DNA from: Paramacrobiotus metropolitanus
Lineage: Eukaryota > Tardigrada > Eutardigrada > Parachela > Macrobiotidae
Direction: 5' to 3'
NCBI RefSeq assembly: GCF_019649055.1
Contig: NW_026570224.1
Location: forward strand, 2,294,001-2,358,000
Length of the DNA stretch: 64,000 bases
Shown here piece after piece: positions 1 to 14,000 of the stretch. The stretch's first letter is position 1, and each line of letters starts with the position of its first letter. The notes below the pieces were generated by a model. That model did not search any database and had not been told where the DNA came from. It saw only the letters and a program-made list of their open reading frames with translations. A program made the position numbers and the translations under genes.

Positions 1-1015
1 ACGCAAACTAACTAGGGAAATAAGAATCAAAAGATTCAATGAAGAACTGGGAAAAGGAAAAGAAAAAAGTTAAGAAGATTAATAAAAACTGTCTGGGTAT
101 ACGTAAAACACGTGGCATAGTGCGTAAAACCTTTGACAGTTTCTCGGCAGTTCTTCTCCATTTGATTGTAGTCAGGTAGAGTTATATTTTACTTTGGTTC
201 GTTAATGAAGGACGTTTCTAAAAATATGGTTCATAAGAGCTAAAGGCGTTTATGTCGGGAGATACATGATAGAGAAACTCACTTTTGGAGTGTCCTTTGT
301 AATAAATAAAAATGTTGCTTCCGCTTGTTAATAAATGTAAAAAGCGGGATTATCTCCGCCAATCGTATCTCTGCTGGGTCGGCTTAAATTTTTGTTGCGG
401 TTGAAGTATGGCCGGGAAGTGTTGCAGAAAGTAAAAATTGAACAACATTGCTACAACATCCTGGAAAGTACGACTACGATTGTTGCAGTCGTAGTTCCCA
501 TTTTAAGACTAGATTTGTTGTACAACTTTTTCTTACAACTGAAGTATGGACCTAGCATTACCGTAACATCTTAATTTGTTAAACTTGAAGTGTGGCTTGT
601 AACGGCAGATTTTGAAATCGAAATTTCGATTATTTTGGAATATTAATATTTTGTTTGGCTGCACGTTGTACAATGCCTGAATGCCTGTGCTCTGCAATGG
701 AACTAAAAACGCCGCAAAATACAGCAGCGTGATTTGACGTTTGCGAACTGCGCTGAGTGCGCGTGATGGAGATCATTGGATTTGTGCCAGTAATCAGAAT
801 GGAATCTATCCTGAGTCATATGTTTTGACTTTTGTGCTGAAATGCGCTCTGGCATTTCCGCAGTACTTAGTGGCGGCATGTCACCGATCCTTTTTCCGTT
901 TGCATGAGATAGCAAATTTTTATGATTTCTGAACAAGTGCGAAGCTTTTTGTGGAAGACGTTTTTCACATAGCGGAATCCGAGAGATCCACTGACGAACG
1001 ACTTGACCATACAAA
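1..1015. other. Upstream non-coding stretch
   Basis: No coding exon is recognisable here. Short open frames exist, including a 261-codon minus-strand frame that overlaps the first exon of the acyltransferase gene, but none shows family motifs. The last few hundred bases probably contain the promoter and 5' UTR of the acyltransferase gene; I see no clear TATA box. Confidence 0.5.
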
Positions 1016-4000
1016 ATGGGTGTTCGGACTGGTTTGCTCTTCTTGATCTTCACCCTGACAGCGCAGATCGCAAGAATCGACAGTAGCGAAAACGTTTCTG
1101 TACCCGCGCGCCATAATTTTGACGAAGTTCTGCGGGCATATCGAAAGATCGGACGATCTTTTGGTTTGTTGACGATGCAGGGAATCGCGGAGGCGCAACG
1201 GCAGGTGCATGCGACTCTGAAGTCGGATCCGCATGTCCCGCTGCCTAACATCTCCCAGCCCTGTAAGGAGAAGCTGTTTTGGATACTGGGGCAGCTGAAT
1301 CCCACAGACCCACTTTCTCCTGAATGGCTTGTAAAACGTAAGTTTTCATAGGAACCGCGCGACAAATTGTAAGTACAGTACTTACTTGTGAACAATGTGA
1401 ATACTGTCCTTGTACTGTAATGACTGGAGCATGCAAAACCGTAAATGTTACTGTAACTACAAATTAATTTAAAGCATTGCACTAACATCAGAGATGATAT
1501 AATAGGGTTAATATAGAACGTGCCGCGAATCTTGTATATTTATATGAATTTTCTTTTGGACATTAGACAAATGAATTTCACATTTTAACAAATACCTGGT
1601 AGCTTATAATATACCTGTTTTTATTGCCCGTTATAAATTCGATGGAATTTTATTTTCAGTACTTGATGCCCAGGCTAAACCACCGAGCAGCATCTTGGAA
1701 GGCAATATTGCGTGGCTGGGAGGTTTTCACGAATGTATGAACTTAACAGTGTACAAAAACGAATCTAATCCTACCCCCGGTACACTACTGCTGGAAGGAC
1801 AGTACTGTTTAGTGACCATTGGTCTGGAGGAAGACAAAAACCAGTCCATGGTTAGCCGACTGCGGTGTTTTGTCGTATGTTGCTTACTTGCTTGTGTACC
1901 GACATAAACCGTTTTGCGTGATTTATTAGGTGCCTCTACTTGGTATTCCGAAAGCACTCCGTGCAGGCTTGTGCGGTCCCATAGAATGCACTGCGAGCGA
2001 CGTTGAGAAAATGGTCCTTTATGGTAAGCGTTATTCCACATCTAAAAAGAGAACGAAATCATGTAAAATAGATTTGAGCCAGTTGTTTTTTAAACAAAGC
2101 GCTGAAACGTTTTTCTTTTGCAATCAGTTTCTGCTTTTGTTACAGCTATTGCACTCCTCCAGGATTTCCTTAAGGAGAAATCTCCTCATTTATTGCCCGA
2201 AAGTCTTAGTGTTACAGAAGTTAAGTGTCCTGCAAAGACCATTCCCATGCAGAAGGATGCTGGCGCCATTGTGGTCATTGTCGTTTTGGCTGCAATTGTG
2301 ACCATTGTATTGGTCGGATCGGCGTACGATGTTTTGACGAACGGAATTTTGACTGAGGTGGATTCCTTGTCTATCGGCGTGACAACTGTTACAACGTCAT
2401 ATACCTCCTTACTCCCGCCGGAAACGGTCAGCGCTGTGGAACAAGAAACTGAAGTAAAGGAATCACGGACACTTTTGGGTAGATTGTGCATGGCCGTCTC
2501 GGTGTTTCCACACTGCCGAAAATTCTTTGGCGCTGCGTATGGAAATAGTGACATACGGTGGGTGCACGGTGTTCGCGTCCTGAGCATGATCTGGATTATT
2601 CTTGGGCAGACGTATGCATTAGGACTTCCGTTGTATGGTACGTAATCACAAGATTTTTTACATATTATTTCATACGCTACGTATGCTATTTCATCATAAG
2701 TATAAGTATGCGACTATGCGTACAAAAATATACGGTATTCTATTAAATGCACGGTAAGGTAAAGTTTTGCACGTGTTTAATATGTTTTATTGCTTTATTT
2801 TTTAGATAATCTGGTCATTTTGCCGGAAGCATTGAAGGGCCTTTTTGGTCAAATGGTCGTTCAAGCAACTTTTGCTGTGGACACGTTTCTGTTTCTGAGG
2901 TCAGTAGAAACGTAGGATCAAATATTAACCGCTTTGTATGCCAAAAAATCTTAGTTTGAATCCGTTTATTATTTTAGTGGCTTTCTTGTGACCTATCGTT
3001 TCTTCGGCATTTTGGCCGAAAACGGAGGATTCGACTGCATGACTCTTCTTCGCTTCTACTTGTCCCGTTACCTACGCCTATTCCCGACCTACATGCTTAT
3101 TGTGGGAATTTATGCTACTTTGACGAAATATATTTCCTCTGGACCATTATGGCCACAGGATGAAGTGCCACTTGGAAATTGCTCTCATTTAGCTTGGGCG
3201 AATGCATTCTACGTAAATAATTTCGTGAAGCCGGAAGAAATGGTAATTTATTCACATTTAATGTGCAAGTACTGTATCAGAAGCGATATTATCACTTCTG
3301 ATCGAGCGAAAATAGTCATTAACCAGTATTTAGTAGTCATGGTCTTTATTTGCAGTGCGCACCCTGGACATGGTACATCGCTATCGATTTCCAGCTTTTT
3401 ATCTTGGCTCCTTTGATTATTTTGTGTCTTTACGCGTACGTCAAATTTGTTAAATACGTAATTGAGTGGAATAGTTTTCATAACATTAGTCTGATACAAA
3501 AGCTGTGCAAAAGTTCCTTGCAATCAAAAACAGTATTTTTTGAGACTTTTTTTCCGCTCTTAATGAAGAGGAATCGGATTTTTAAATCGAGGAATTTGTA
3601 TAAATTGACAGCGTCAGACCGACTTTTTGCTTAAAGTAGCCGCTTATACTCGTTTGAGAATGTGAGAAAATGTGTATTATTTAGGTTTTGGAAGCTTGGA
3701 CTGGCCATTTGCCTGGTGTTTGTTTGGGCCGTAGCGATTACTTCGGGAGTAATTTCTAAGTTGCGGGAGCTGCCTCCTAGTCTAATCGGCTTTGGGACCG
3801 CTGACATAAGGTAATCGACCCCATGTCCATGAAGTTCTTAATAATAACCAATAACGTGGTTCTGTTTTGCAGTACATTCGACCAGAATTTGATTCTTCGA
3901 TATTTTAACGAATACTTGATAGCGACATATTGCCGAGCATCACCGTATTTCTTCGGAATTGCTGCTGCCTATTACCTCAGAAGGCCGTCGGAAGTGGTTA

Positions 4001-4733
4001 GACTGAGTTTGTTAGCACGCGTGATCGGGTGGATAATTGCACTAATTGGGCTGGGTATTGTGGTATTCGGCTTGACCCCGGGATTCAATGGATATCCGTT
4101 GTCAGTGGATGCTTCGGCGGCTTTTAACAGCCTTTCGCATATTGTTTGGTCGTGCTCTTTAGCTTGGGTTGCTTATAACTGCGCTCTGGGTTTTGGTGGA
4201 TTGGTGCAGCACTTTTTGGAATGGAAGTTATGGTTGCCGTTTAGTATGATTTCCTATAGTGTTTACCTATTTGGTCCTGTCATGATTTGTATTTACTATC
4301 TCAGTCGCGAGGAGCCGATTCGGTTTAGTCATTACAATGCGGTAAGTTTAGTTTGCGATATCTTCTAAAAATTCTTTTACTTGGTTCTTAAAATCGATAT
4401 TGTTACCATTGCTTCGTTTTATCGTATTGTTCAAAGTGTGTAGGTACGTAATTTTGTATGTTCATATATCTACCTAATACATGTATTCATCGTCGATTTG
4501 GTGAGTTCAGATACATACGTTTTCTTCAGCTAATTGCAGAAAACAGAAAATCCTTGTTAAGCGTTAAATTTGCCGACGTTTTTCAGATCACACTCTTTTG
4601 GGGGAATCTCGTTTTTTCCGTACTGGCTGGATTAGCCGTTTATCTTTTCATCGAGGCTCCTATCCGCAGTCTTTCAAAGTTGTGCCTGGAAAGAAAGCGT
4701 GTAACAACTGCGATTGTTGCACTTCAATCGTGA
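1016..4733 (+). CDS. NRF-6-like (nose resistant to fluoxetine) membrane acyltransferase, 10 exons
   Basis: Ten exons read in frame as a 773-residue protein: 1016-1337, 1660-1874, 1930-2023, 2128-2637, 2806-2899, 2978-3242, 3356-3435, 3685-3810, 3873-4341 and 4587-4733. The start ATG opens a signal peptide (GLLFLIFTLTA core), followed by the Cys-containing NRF domain (ILEGNIAWLGGFHECMN, then GLCGPIECT). After a first membrane segment (AIVVIVVLAAIVTIVL) comes the acyltransferase-3 region: HGVRVLSMIWIILGQTYAL, the DTFLFLSGFLVTYRFF segment, SRYLRLFPTYM and CAPWTWYIAIDFQLFILAP. The family is polytopic and thought to move acyl groups or transport lipids and small hydrophobic compounds; in nematodes NRF-6 affects drug and yolk uptake. 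The substrate cannot be told from sequence. The length is typical for the family and no break is visible. It faces the endosulfine-like gene tail to tail. Confidence 0.9.
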
Positions 4734-5853
4734 TTGCAACTACACGCCCGCTATTCTTATTGCGCTGATAAATCTTCTATAAATCTCTTTGTTAATAATT
4801 TAGAATCTTGCAACAACAGTATCATTAGTATGGTACTTACTTTATGTAATGTGTATCTGTATTTCTCAGTGAAGCGAAGTAGAACCGACCTTTGTTTTTG
4901 ATTTTTTTATTAGAATTTTGGTAAAATTACGATGTTAGTTATGTTATTAATTGGTGAGAAAATGTTGTTTGTGCTCTGCAGCAGAATGAAGCTGGTCATG
5001 ATAATGCGATTATGATTCTAACGCGTGGGATAGCACTAACATTTCTACGTGCTGTACAGAACTATTTAACAGTAATGCACATAATATGCGGACTGTACTT
5101 CTATCTGAAATGATTGTATAGATATTATCTTTCGTACAGGCGGAAGTCAAGTCAGAGGTTTTAAACGTAATTGGAATTGTCCCTTTCTCAAGCCCTTAGA
5201 CTTCCTGTTACGCTGGTACAATATTCATGAGTTGTCGCATGCTTACATTTAACATTATCAAGGCTGGTATGGTTCGTGATGGATCGATAATTAACGAACA
5301 TTTTCTACGTCTACGGCCATGAACTAAACCGTAAATAAATTTGATCAAATGACTTGCGAAATATCCCAAGGACTCAATTAACTACACAGTACAGGCCTAC
5401 TAATGGTAATCCGTGTTTAATCCAGAAGAACGTGATAAACACAATAAAATCTGGAATGGCTTTTATTCAGTCAAGCAAAATACAAAACAAAACGCTGCCG
5501 ACAGACGTCCCATTTTCCTGCATTCACTGCAAATGCAATCTCAGATTTTAAACACGCATGCCATTTAGTTTGTGTCGCCAAATTCGTAGTATATAATCGA
5601 TGAGAGTGGTCATGTACAATGAGTGCTTCACTGCTACTAACAAGATCGTACGAAGTTATGTCAGTCACACAGGCGGTAAATTAATTATTTAACGAAAGGG
5701 AATATAATATTTTCACACAATAACATCACGGGTTTCGAGACACAATTTATGTTTCCTGCGTACATAACATTGTTTTTTGACAATATTTACCTCAGTTCTG
5801 AAATTGTTATGTTACCATTGCAAAATGAGCGGATTGGTAACGGTAGCTTGCAT
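4734..5853. other. Intergenic, convergent 3' regions
   Basis: AT-rich sequence between the stop of the acyltransferase gene and the stop of the minus-strand endosulfine-like gene. It should hold both 3' UTRs. Only short chance open frames are seen. Confidence 0.5.
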
Positions 5854-6510
5854 TCAGTTGGTGGGATTGACTTGGCTAACCAGTTTGCTGGGTTCATGGG
5901 GATGAGTGTGATGCGGGAGATCTTCTGGTGTCAGAACCGGCATGGGCTGACCGGATGCGTCCTGGGGAACAGGTGGTAACAGAAGGGGCAAATTGCGTTT
6001 GCTGGCGGGGTTGTTAGATAATCCGGGGGGTGGAACACCCTTTTTCATCTGCTTAGCCACATTGTAGTCGCCTGGAACATCATATCATTTTTTAATTTAC
6101 AGTCAGCAATGGCGACACTTGCAGAGAGTTTCGTTTTATTTTTGCAATGCACAACGAATATTCTGGTATCGTAATAAATTTTAAAATTTGATCATTTACA
6201 GGCTTCCTTATAAATAAAATTATTACAGTAAACTAAAGTAGAAGTATTGATAACTGCAAATACAGCGAATATTGCACAAAAACTCTCTATCGTGAAAGAA
6301 ACTGGCTGGATACTAAAACCCTGTCCAATATGGTTCTAATTTTCAAGATTTATTTGACAGGATCACAAGATAAGTCCTTCAGGAGCTGAGTTAACAAGTT
6401 GAATTCATACAGGACTGATTGTGTTTACCTTCGGAATTTTCTCCAGGACTTCCTTCCGGATCTTCATGGAGAACTCCTGTTTCCGATTGCTCCGTCTCGG
6501 TGCCCGCCAT
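5854..6510 (-). CDS. Endosulfine/ARPP19-like protein, short form, 2 exons
   Basis: Exon 1 is 6510-6429 and exon 2 is 6071-5854; splicing GAAG|gtaaac to ccag|GCGAC keeps the frame and gives 99 residues. After an acidic start (MAGTETEQSETG) the protein reads NSEGDYNVAKQMKKG, then VLTPEDLP near the C-terminus and a final SKLV. These align with FDSGDYNMAK, IPTPQDLP and SKL of ENSA/ARPP19/endos. When the motif Ser is phosphorylated by Greatwall, family members inhibit PP2A-B55 and allow mitotic entry. Two things are odd. The conserved block ahead of the motif (FLQKRLQKGQKYFD in relatives) is absent, so the protein is shorter than the usual 110-120 residues. The phospho-Ser position is Glu. I found no middle exon in the intron and none just upstream, but an alternative 5' exon farther away is not excluded. 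The family call is by eye from short motifs. Confidence 0.72.
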
Positions 6511-9500
6511 GATCCGCTTACAATTACCACAAGGCAGATAAATTTCAGAAGATAATCCACACACACACTTAGCTTGGCAATCCTGCAGCTGTATGACAGT
6601 ATGGTTAAAGGACCAAATTCGAAATATCGATTAATAATTTATCACTTCACATTTGCGGCCACCACATGAACGATCAATGAGGAAATGCAAGAATAAATAT
6701 TTCAACCATACGTCGTACTTCCTACCGTCAACTTTACAGAATCAATTGCACGCTATAGATCTGCGATCGCAGTACTGCACAACATCATAGGTACTGAGAG
6801 TCTGGGTGACAGTCAACTGTGTGTACTTTAGGGAAGGTACATACAGTACGCATGTCACGGCATGTGTTGCGGTAAATTTCAAAACTGCGGCAGCGTAATG
6901 CAAAGTTGCAGCCTGAGAAGAGAGAACTCACCTACAATTCGCAGAAGCTGAACGGCTTGCTTTCTAATTATCTAAACTCTTCAAAACAAGTACAGTAGTT
7001 TGAACTTCAAGCCATAAGAACTTACCGTTAGAAGTATTCGTTTAAAAATAAAAACAAAAATAATGGGACAACTGAAAACGAAAAATTGAGTACTGTACAG
7101 TACTTGTACAGTAGATATCAGTAGGTGTCCGTAGCCTCGGGAGGGTCTACTGCTTGTACTGAAAACTCAACGGAACATTCGCCACTGGGAGGCAACGCTA
7201 GCAAGGTCAAAGGAAGTTCTAGCAGTACGAGTTGAATTGGTTCTATTTCTTTTTTTTTTAAACAGCGATTATAAAATTTTATGAATTATAAAATTTTTTT
7301 AACGGTACATTATTTTATAGTGTCGAACATCAACGTTAGGAGTACAGAGTATCTGCACTACAGAAAAACTTTAAATGATGTGAATTAAGGCCTTTAAGCA
7401 AAGGGCACTGTGGCAGCACTAGAAATTACGAGAGAGACTACGTAATACCGATCCCCGAGAGCGCAGCTTTGCATAATTTTTTTTCATTTCAGAATCGCTT
7501 TTAATTTTGTAATGTTTTGGCCTTTGCTGCGTTATTGACTGATCAAAGCTGCAGCCTGCGTCCGAGATTTCTCTGAGTAAAGCAAATTTCTGGTTGCCGG
7601 AACAGTGTTTAGCATTTGCCATTCGATGATTTGATTTTTGGAAGCAGAAATGGTATTAACGATTAAATTAATGCACTGCTATTGCAGTATCGCTGCATTG
7701 CACAATATTTATATCTATATAGTGCTGCATTGCACTGCAATATCTATATGTGAAGCAAACCTCGCTCAAAGAAGCGAATGAACGTTCATACCTCTAGAGC
7801 GCGGCACTGGCAAAATAGTATAACTAATGCGTGCGGTTGTGTGCAGTACCATATTCCAGATTTTCTCCAGTACCATATTCCAGACTACCATTCTCCAGAA
7901 TTTGCGACAGATTTCTGACACAGCAGTTTTTGTACTTACCTTTAAATCCTAACTTGAAGTATGCTTGTAGCTATAGCCATACCATCGTAATGATCGTATA
8001 CAGATATTAGGTATACGTGCTCAACGCATAACTGGGATAATTTCCGGTCGCGGCCTTCCGGTCAAGCGTATCCTACAGAGGGCGCCATGCGACTAAGATG
8101 TACCATCCCCCGACGGTGGCAGGTCTAACGCTACAGCATTACGCGTAGCGTGCCGAGACTCATAAAAGAAGGGGGAGTATGGAAACTTTGGCCATCTATC
8201 TCGCTACGAGCTCCTGAAATTCATTTGTGATGCTGTAGACTGAGTAGAGTGAAATGTGTGAGCAACAAGCATACTGTACGCGTGGTTGCTTTCTCGAATT
8301 CTTATCTCCAAAATCACTTTGGTTTCATTTGCTGGATCTCTAATTACCAGTTCAATGTTTTAAGCAGCATCCTTTTGACCTTATCTGTTCAAAAGCTTCA
8401 AGCGCTTGCGATGACCCACCTTGATGTTGGAGTAGGATTAAAATCAGCATCTGTGACTGTAAGTGAAAACGCTTATGTCGGCCTAAGTCATAAGTGATAA
8501 GTTACTTATCACTTATGACTTATCATAAGTAGATTGTTTTTTTCGTTCTCGTGTTTTAATTTCCTTCCGAATACGCTTTGCCTGCTTCGATGTTAATGCT
8601 TATTAATGAAATTAATGAAGTTTAATTAGCGTAAATCATAGCGCAAGTCACAAGTGTCGTTTGATTTTGAACGTACGTCACTGACTCGTTTGTAATTTAA
8701 CCTGGCATCGTGACATTTTGTTCAAAAGCGCCTAGTACTCCACTACGCCGTGAGTGATCGTCAGCAGTATTACAGTTCTGGTGATCAAAAACCTGAAATT
8801 TGCTCTGGAGGTGCCTGGAACGTAGCCAGGAAATGCGAAGAACATTGATTCAATAAAAGTCTTCGATTATAATAATTTGGTTTCTGGAATTGAGAGTTAG
8901 AAAATTCCTGCCCATGTACGGGCAATGGCATCTTAAGACCTTGCGTTCATTTTCCATTGATTATTTTGTGAGCCAATTAAAGTGCGTAATACCGAATACG
9001 GTAATTCGAGTAATTATGTCTTTTAGATAATCATTTTTATCTAGGCCGGATTATTTGATTTTTGACGAAAAGTTCTTTTATTTTTATAATTTTTTGTTTT
9101 TTTATTAAGTATTTTTTTATTGTATAAATAAATTTACCGGTTTATCAATTTGTTATGGTTAGTGTGAGAATAACCGGTGAAGCTGAGCCACCAAATCCTT
9201 ACTGTTCTTACGATTTCGCGGTTGCACCTTTTCTTCGCTGGCTGTGGTTTTGACGTGTTAACCACTCGGTGGTTTTTGGAAGATAGCTTTTGCAGATAAA
9301 TTAATGCGAGGTGCATCTTTTGAATCCCTAAGAATGATCTGTGGTCCATTCTGTCTGATGTTACACTGACACACCGTCACAGTGAAAAATTGAATAGTAT
9401 GTTGCTATTAGATGTTTGTGTAAATCAATAAGCTATGCGAGATTCTTGCCAGTTATGATGATTTTAATCTTGAGCATAATTAAACATTTTCGTGGATTTA

Positions 9501-11044
9501 GCGCATTACTTTCGTGCCGTATTGGCAAAATTAATATTTTTCTGTTTATGATTTTCGTTTTTGTGCAACGGATGATGAAATCCGAGTTGAAAAAGTACTT
9601 ACTGCGCCATAATTTTGTTGCTCTTGTAGATCACGACGCCACGAACAAGTTTGAGGATTTCTAAGTGAGAATTGTTTGCACGGTGACACGAGTGGAGATC
9701 CAGAATGATTGGAAAAATTCGATAGCTGTTTGCAATTGTGAATGGCCTGATTCTTGTGGAACCCGGTATGCGTTACATCTATTACTTGGCACTGTGTTTG
9801 CAAAAGGATAATCATAACTCATAAGTATGTAAATCTTTTTTGCGGTATTGCGTGCGTGATCAGCGATTGTATCCTTTCACCATCGCATGGGCAATAACTT
9901 TGGCAGCTCAACTACTGTAATTCTGTGGCTGATGCGATCAATATATTTCCTAATATCCTTTAAAATTTAAATTGGTGCCTTCTCGCAAAAAAAAAGCTTC
10001 TTTTGCAAAGTTTGCTTCGCTTGTAGTGAGGAAATCAGGAGATTTGCTTTTCTCTGGCTTGGAGATCAGTTTAATTTTTTCGTATTTATTGATTCGTTCG
10101 GTAGTGATATTATCTCTTGAGTTTACTATCCGGTTTTTTAGCGTTGTCGCCAACGAGTATAAACTTTTGTTATCCTGGTTCGACTGGTGTCTCCGAATAC
10201 CGTGTCAGACACGACTCTTGATTAGCTTTTTTAAAATATTCACTGAGCAAGGCATGAGAAGTAGTCCTGCCTGCACGGAATGGATTCAACCGGCGTTTCA
10301 GGATGCTGCGGCAGTCACGCATCAAATAGTTTAAGGACTTATCGTATTGGTTGCAGCCCGTTTGGCTTGGATTAAATGGCTATACTTCCGGCCGCTTATA
10401 TGATTCATTAGCCCTGTACTGCACGTAGAATTTCTACGATTACTCCGTATAACATCGTTTGTCAGCCAAACGTAACCTATTTTGTTAGACAAGAACAATG
10501 ACGGATCGTCCAGGAGATTGACAGGAACTTTGATTGTGCTTGTTAAACAAACATTTTCTTCGGTCATTTTTCAGTTGAATTGTTCCGTTGAAGCGGCATA
10601 GAACATTAGGAGTTTGTTATTGATATTCTACAGCGCATCGTCATAGCACATTAGCGTGTGAGTGCCCCATAAATTTTCGATTATGGTTTTTGTGGGACGT
10701 CGTCGAGTTTTTTCTAGGACATCTTGGGTTTGACTTGCTGCATTCCCATCGAAGTGTTCGTGCTGTAGATAGGCAAACATATAATTTGGTTTCATCGCTG
10801 TATGTTTTTGCAGTTTTATGAGCTGGTTTCTGTACATTTGTTATACAATAGTCACTGTGTTTGTTTACATTGCGTGATGCTGAATACTTTGTATCTAATC
10901 AGATTTTGCTGGCCACACAGGTATAGCCGCTTACTTGAGTGTGAGAACCCTCCGTTTTGTGTAACATCTCTCGTCCTTGCACGTGATTGCAATTGACATA
11001 ACGCACAATTATAACGTCCCCCTAGCCGCAATTAAATCTCCTCT
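6511..11044. other. Long gene-poor interval
   Basis: I recognise no gene in these 4.5 kb. Open frames on both strands (for example 9546-9815 and 10331-10837 on minus) have no motif I can name; the latter could be remnants of a decayed transposase or chance. There is a GC-richer patch with a TATA-like CATAAAAG at about 8040-8180, a short direct repeat (CCAGTACCATATTCCAGA-type) near 7845-7910, and a strong palindrome at 8484-8522. Confidence 0.4.
8484..8522. repeat. 39-bp perfect palindrome with a one-base centre
   Basis: Two 19-bp arms are exact reverse complements around a single T at 8503 (left arm starts TAAGTCATAAG, right arm ends CTTATGACTTA). It lies in non-coding DNA. It could form a cruciform or be a small foldback or MITE relic; no target-site duplication is evident. 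Confidence 0.85.
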
Positions 11045-14000
11045 ATGGGTGGATGTGCGCCGTCTAAAATGCCTAATGGTGAACAGGTGGACAGGAAGAG
11101 TTTCCGACTGGGTAATAATTCCACCGCGTTGCGTAAATCCAGTCACTCCGGCACGCCTTCTCTTAATGCATCAGAATTGCGAATAAAAACGCTTGCTGAT
11201 ACTGACGACACCTACGTGGAGGTTGTCAAAGGTGGGCGAAAAGATAGTGCTGCTGAAAGTGCGACCGGAAGCAACAAACATGGTTCATTCGATGGCCATT
11301 TGAATGGCTTGATGAAAGATGCCGAAAGCCAGACTATGCATTCGTCGCAGAATCATGTGAATTCGGGAATTCCCGGACCGAGAGGCGTTCGACCTTCGGG
11401 ACTTCCAGCGGCATTCGCGCCGCGAGCGGGAGGGATTAGAGCTCCACTGGCTATCAGTGAAACTGCCTCCGAACTTGGTAAGAATCTTTTGCTCAGACTT
11501 CCAAATTACAGTACTTAGTTTCTCGGTTGGTCAAAGTCAGACTTTAGTCATTTCGGCTGCTTATTCACAAGTTCAGTTGGCGGTTGAAGTACGAGTATTT
11601 ATTATATATGTAATTTCCTTCTCGATATGGGCGTTTCCAGCACTTCATTCATTCAGATGTAGCACTGCGGCCAAGGAAGATATGGGCTGCGCGCAACTCG
11701 TGGGCTACTTCGTATGCCTTCGTTGTATGATGAATGAACGCTGTGAAACGTTTTCAGGAATGGAAAGACTGCGGTCGTTGTAGATACAATTATTTGACCC
11801 TAATTTCTCTATGCCCGCTGGTGGTTACTACTTACTGCTCTTGTTCACTTTTATCGAACTGTTAACAGATTGTAAGATGCTTTATTACCGTTTCTCAGCT
11901 CACGCTCTCGTGGCGAGTTGACTTTCCGATAAAAACTCCATAAAGTTAGTTGAATGAAGTGATGAGGCAGCTTTTGCACTTGCCCCTGTATTGGGATTTG
12001 GGACTGATGTGGGTGCTAAAATATTGCTGGTAGGGTACGAGTGTAAATTTCGGATTTTGAGTATGTACGGTACAACGCGTAACTAGCCTGGAAGTTTTTT
12101 GTTCCTTCGTACTGTACCTGCGTACTGGGCTGCATGTGGTGTAACCGATCAAAATAAGCCTACATTTACGCTAATGACTAAATCACAGAACATAAGTTCA
12201 TTGCACATTGAAGTTCTGTGAGTGCGTTACGTACAGTATTTCACTCTAGCAGCAATCAGAGTTGTTTAAACTGTAGGAACGCCGACACCTATGGATGAGA
12301 ATAAAGCTTTCGGCAAACCATATCCTTCTAGTGCTTCTGTAACCGGCCAATTTAAGCCTTTGTCGTTTTCCGGGCAAGCCAAAATTCAGTTGGTTTATCC
12401 ACCAAAACTGCCCACACCGACATCATCCATGCCGGCTGTTTCGCCGTCAGTCAGCTCCGCACCTTCTGCTTCGCACATACCGGGGCCTATATCGCGGCCT
12501 AAGGGCCCTGTCCCACTGCCTCCTGTCAGGTCGGTGGCTGCTCCCAACAGTTTACCGGCAAGTGGAAGGAATGGGACGGATAATGTGCCGGTCACCAGCG
12601 TTCCTTACACCACTATATCCGGCACTGCTGCAAATCCAGCCTACGTTCAGCGTAACGTGCACTTGGCTGCTAAAGAACAGTTCAGCAAACAACGCAGCAC
12701 AGAGAGCGTAAAGGCAACTGCAATGGGAGTTGATGGGATTTCAGTGGAATCCGGCCCCATCGATAGTGGACGAGTGCGAAGTAGAACTGAAAGTGAGTTC
12801 CTGGCCTAAATCGAAGTTGCCCGCCAGCGTAAAAACGTTACCATAAAACTGAAATTATGCTGGTTTCCCTCATAGTTTGTACGTGTTGCAAGAACTGTTG
12901 AAAATTTTTTTAATTTTTAGACGTTATTTCGAGTACTTCATCAAGTAGCAGTATTCCTATTTCGACGAGCAAACTTACCGGTCCGAAATCTGGTTTGCGA
13001 CCGCCTGCTTCATCTGTCGGTAGTGCACCGCGTGGACCTTTGGCGCTGGGTACTCAGAAACAAGCACCAGGACCTGTGCCTACAAAGCCAGTTAGGAAGT
13101 CGCCGCAGTCGGCAGCTGTTAATGAATTGGATATGCATTATGTGAATTCATTACCGACAGGTCCGGACCCATCGCCGGCGCTGTTCTATCAAAACCAGGA
13201 GGTAACGAAGATGTAAATCATGCTGAAGGAAAAAATTAGACCGTTACGATATAATGTGTTTAAAATATGGAGTGGACACTGGACACAAGAGTTGTTATTA
13301 TTGCAGAATTATAGCCCAGTTTGATAATATATCTGGGCGCTGAACTTTAATATCGACAGTGCTCAGTGTTTTAGTGCGGAACAGTATAGTGTATTAAGCG
13401 CATTTTTGTTTTTTCTCAGCTGTGCAGTTAATTGCCTGGTGGATATTGCGGGTTCTGATAATGGTGACATTTAGATGCGAATATGGTTTTATTTTGCAGG
13501 CGCTGCGGCATTTACACAGTGCTAATCATCCATCAGTGTCATCAGTGCCAGTAGAGAGATTTTCGGGATTAAGTTTGGATGGTGCTGGGTACAGGGATAG
13601 CTTTCTCGATGATCATGATTACTTTGCTGGTGGAGAAGCGTTTGCAGAGAGGCCTAAGCAATTTTCTGTCGATGAGTACGCCCTAAAAGATATGATAGCC
13701 ACATTAGTGGATGCTAAGAGCCTGGCCGAGGAGCTGCTGGTTATCAACGAAAAATCCAGTCTTGTGAGCGATGAACTTTGGCAATTTTCGTGGGCTGCTA
13801 AGTTTCTTATCAGCCATGGTTATAGGTTCTGAGTGACAATTTGGGAAGGAAAGTCAAGGATAAAGCAAGCATCAGTGCTGTGAAAGAAGATGAGCAGCAC
13901 ATCAGACAATTACTGTTACGACCGAGTGAAGACACTTTTCGTGTACGTATCGAGCTTTGCAGTTTTTATTATTGATAATCATCATGTGGACATTACATTG

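Noticed and set aside
703-1488. 261-codon minus-strand open frame
   Set aside because: It lies opposite the first exon and intron of the acyltransferase gene, has no family motif and mixed composition; treated as an antisense shadow.
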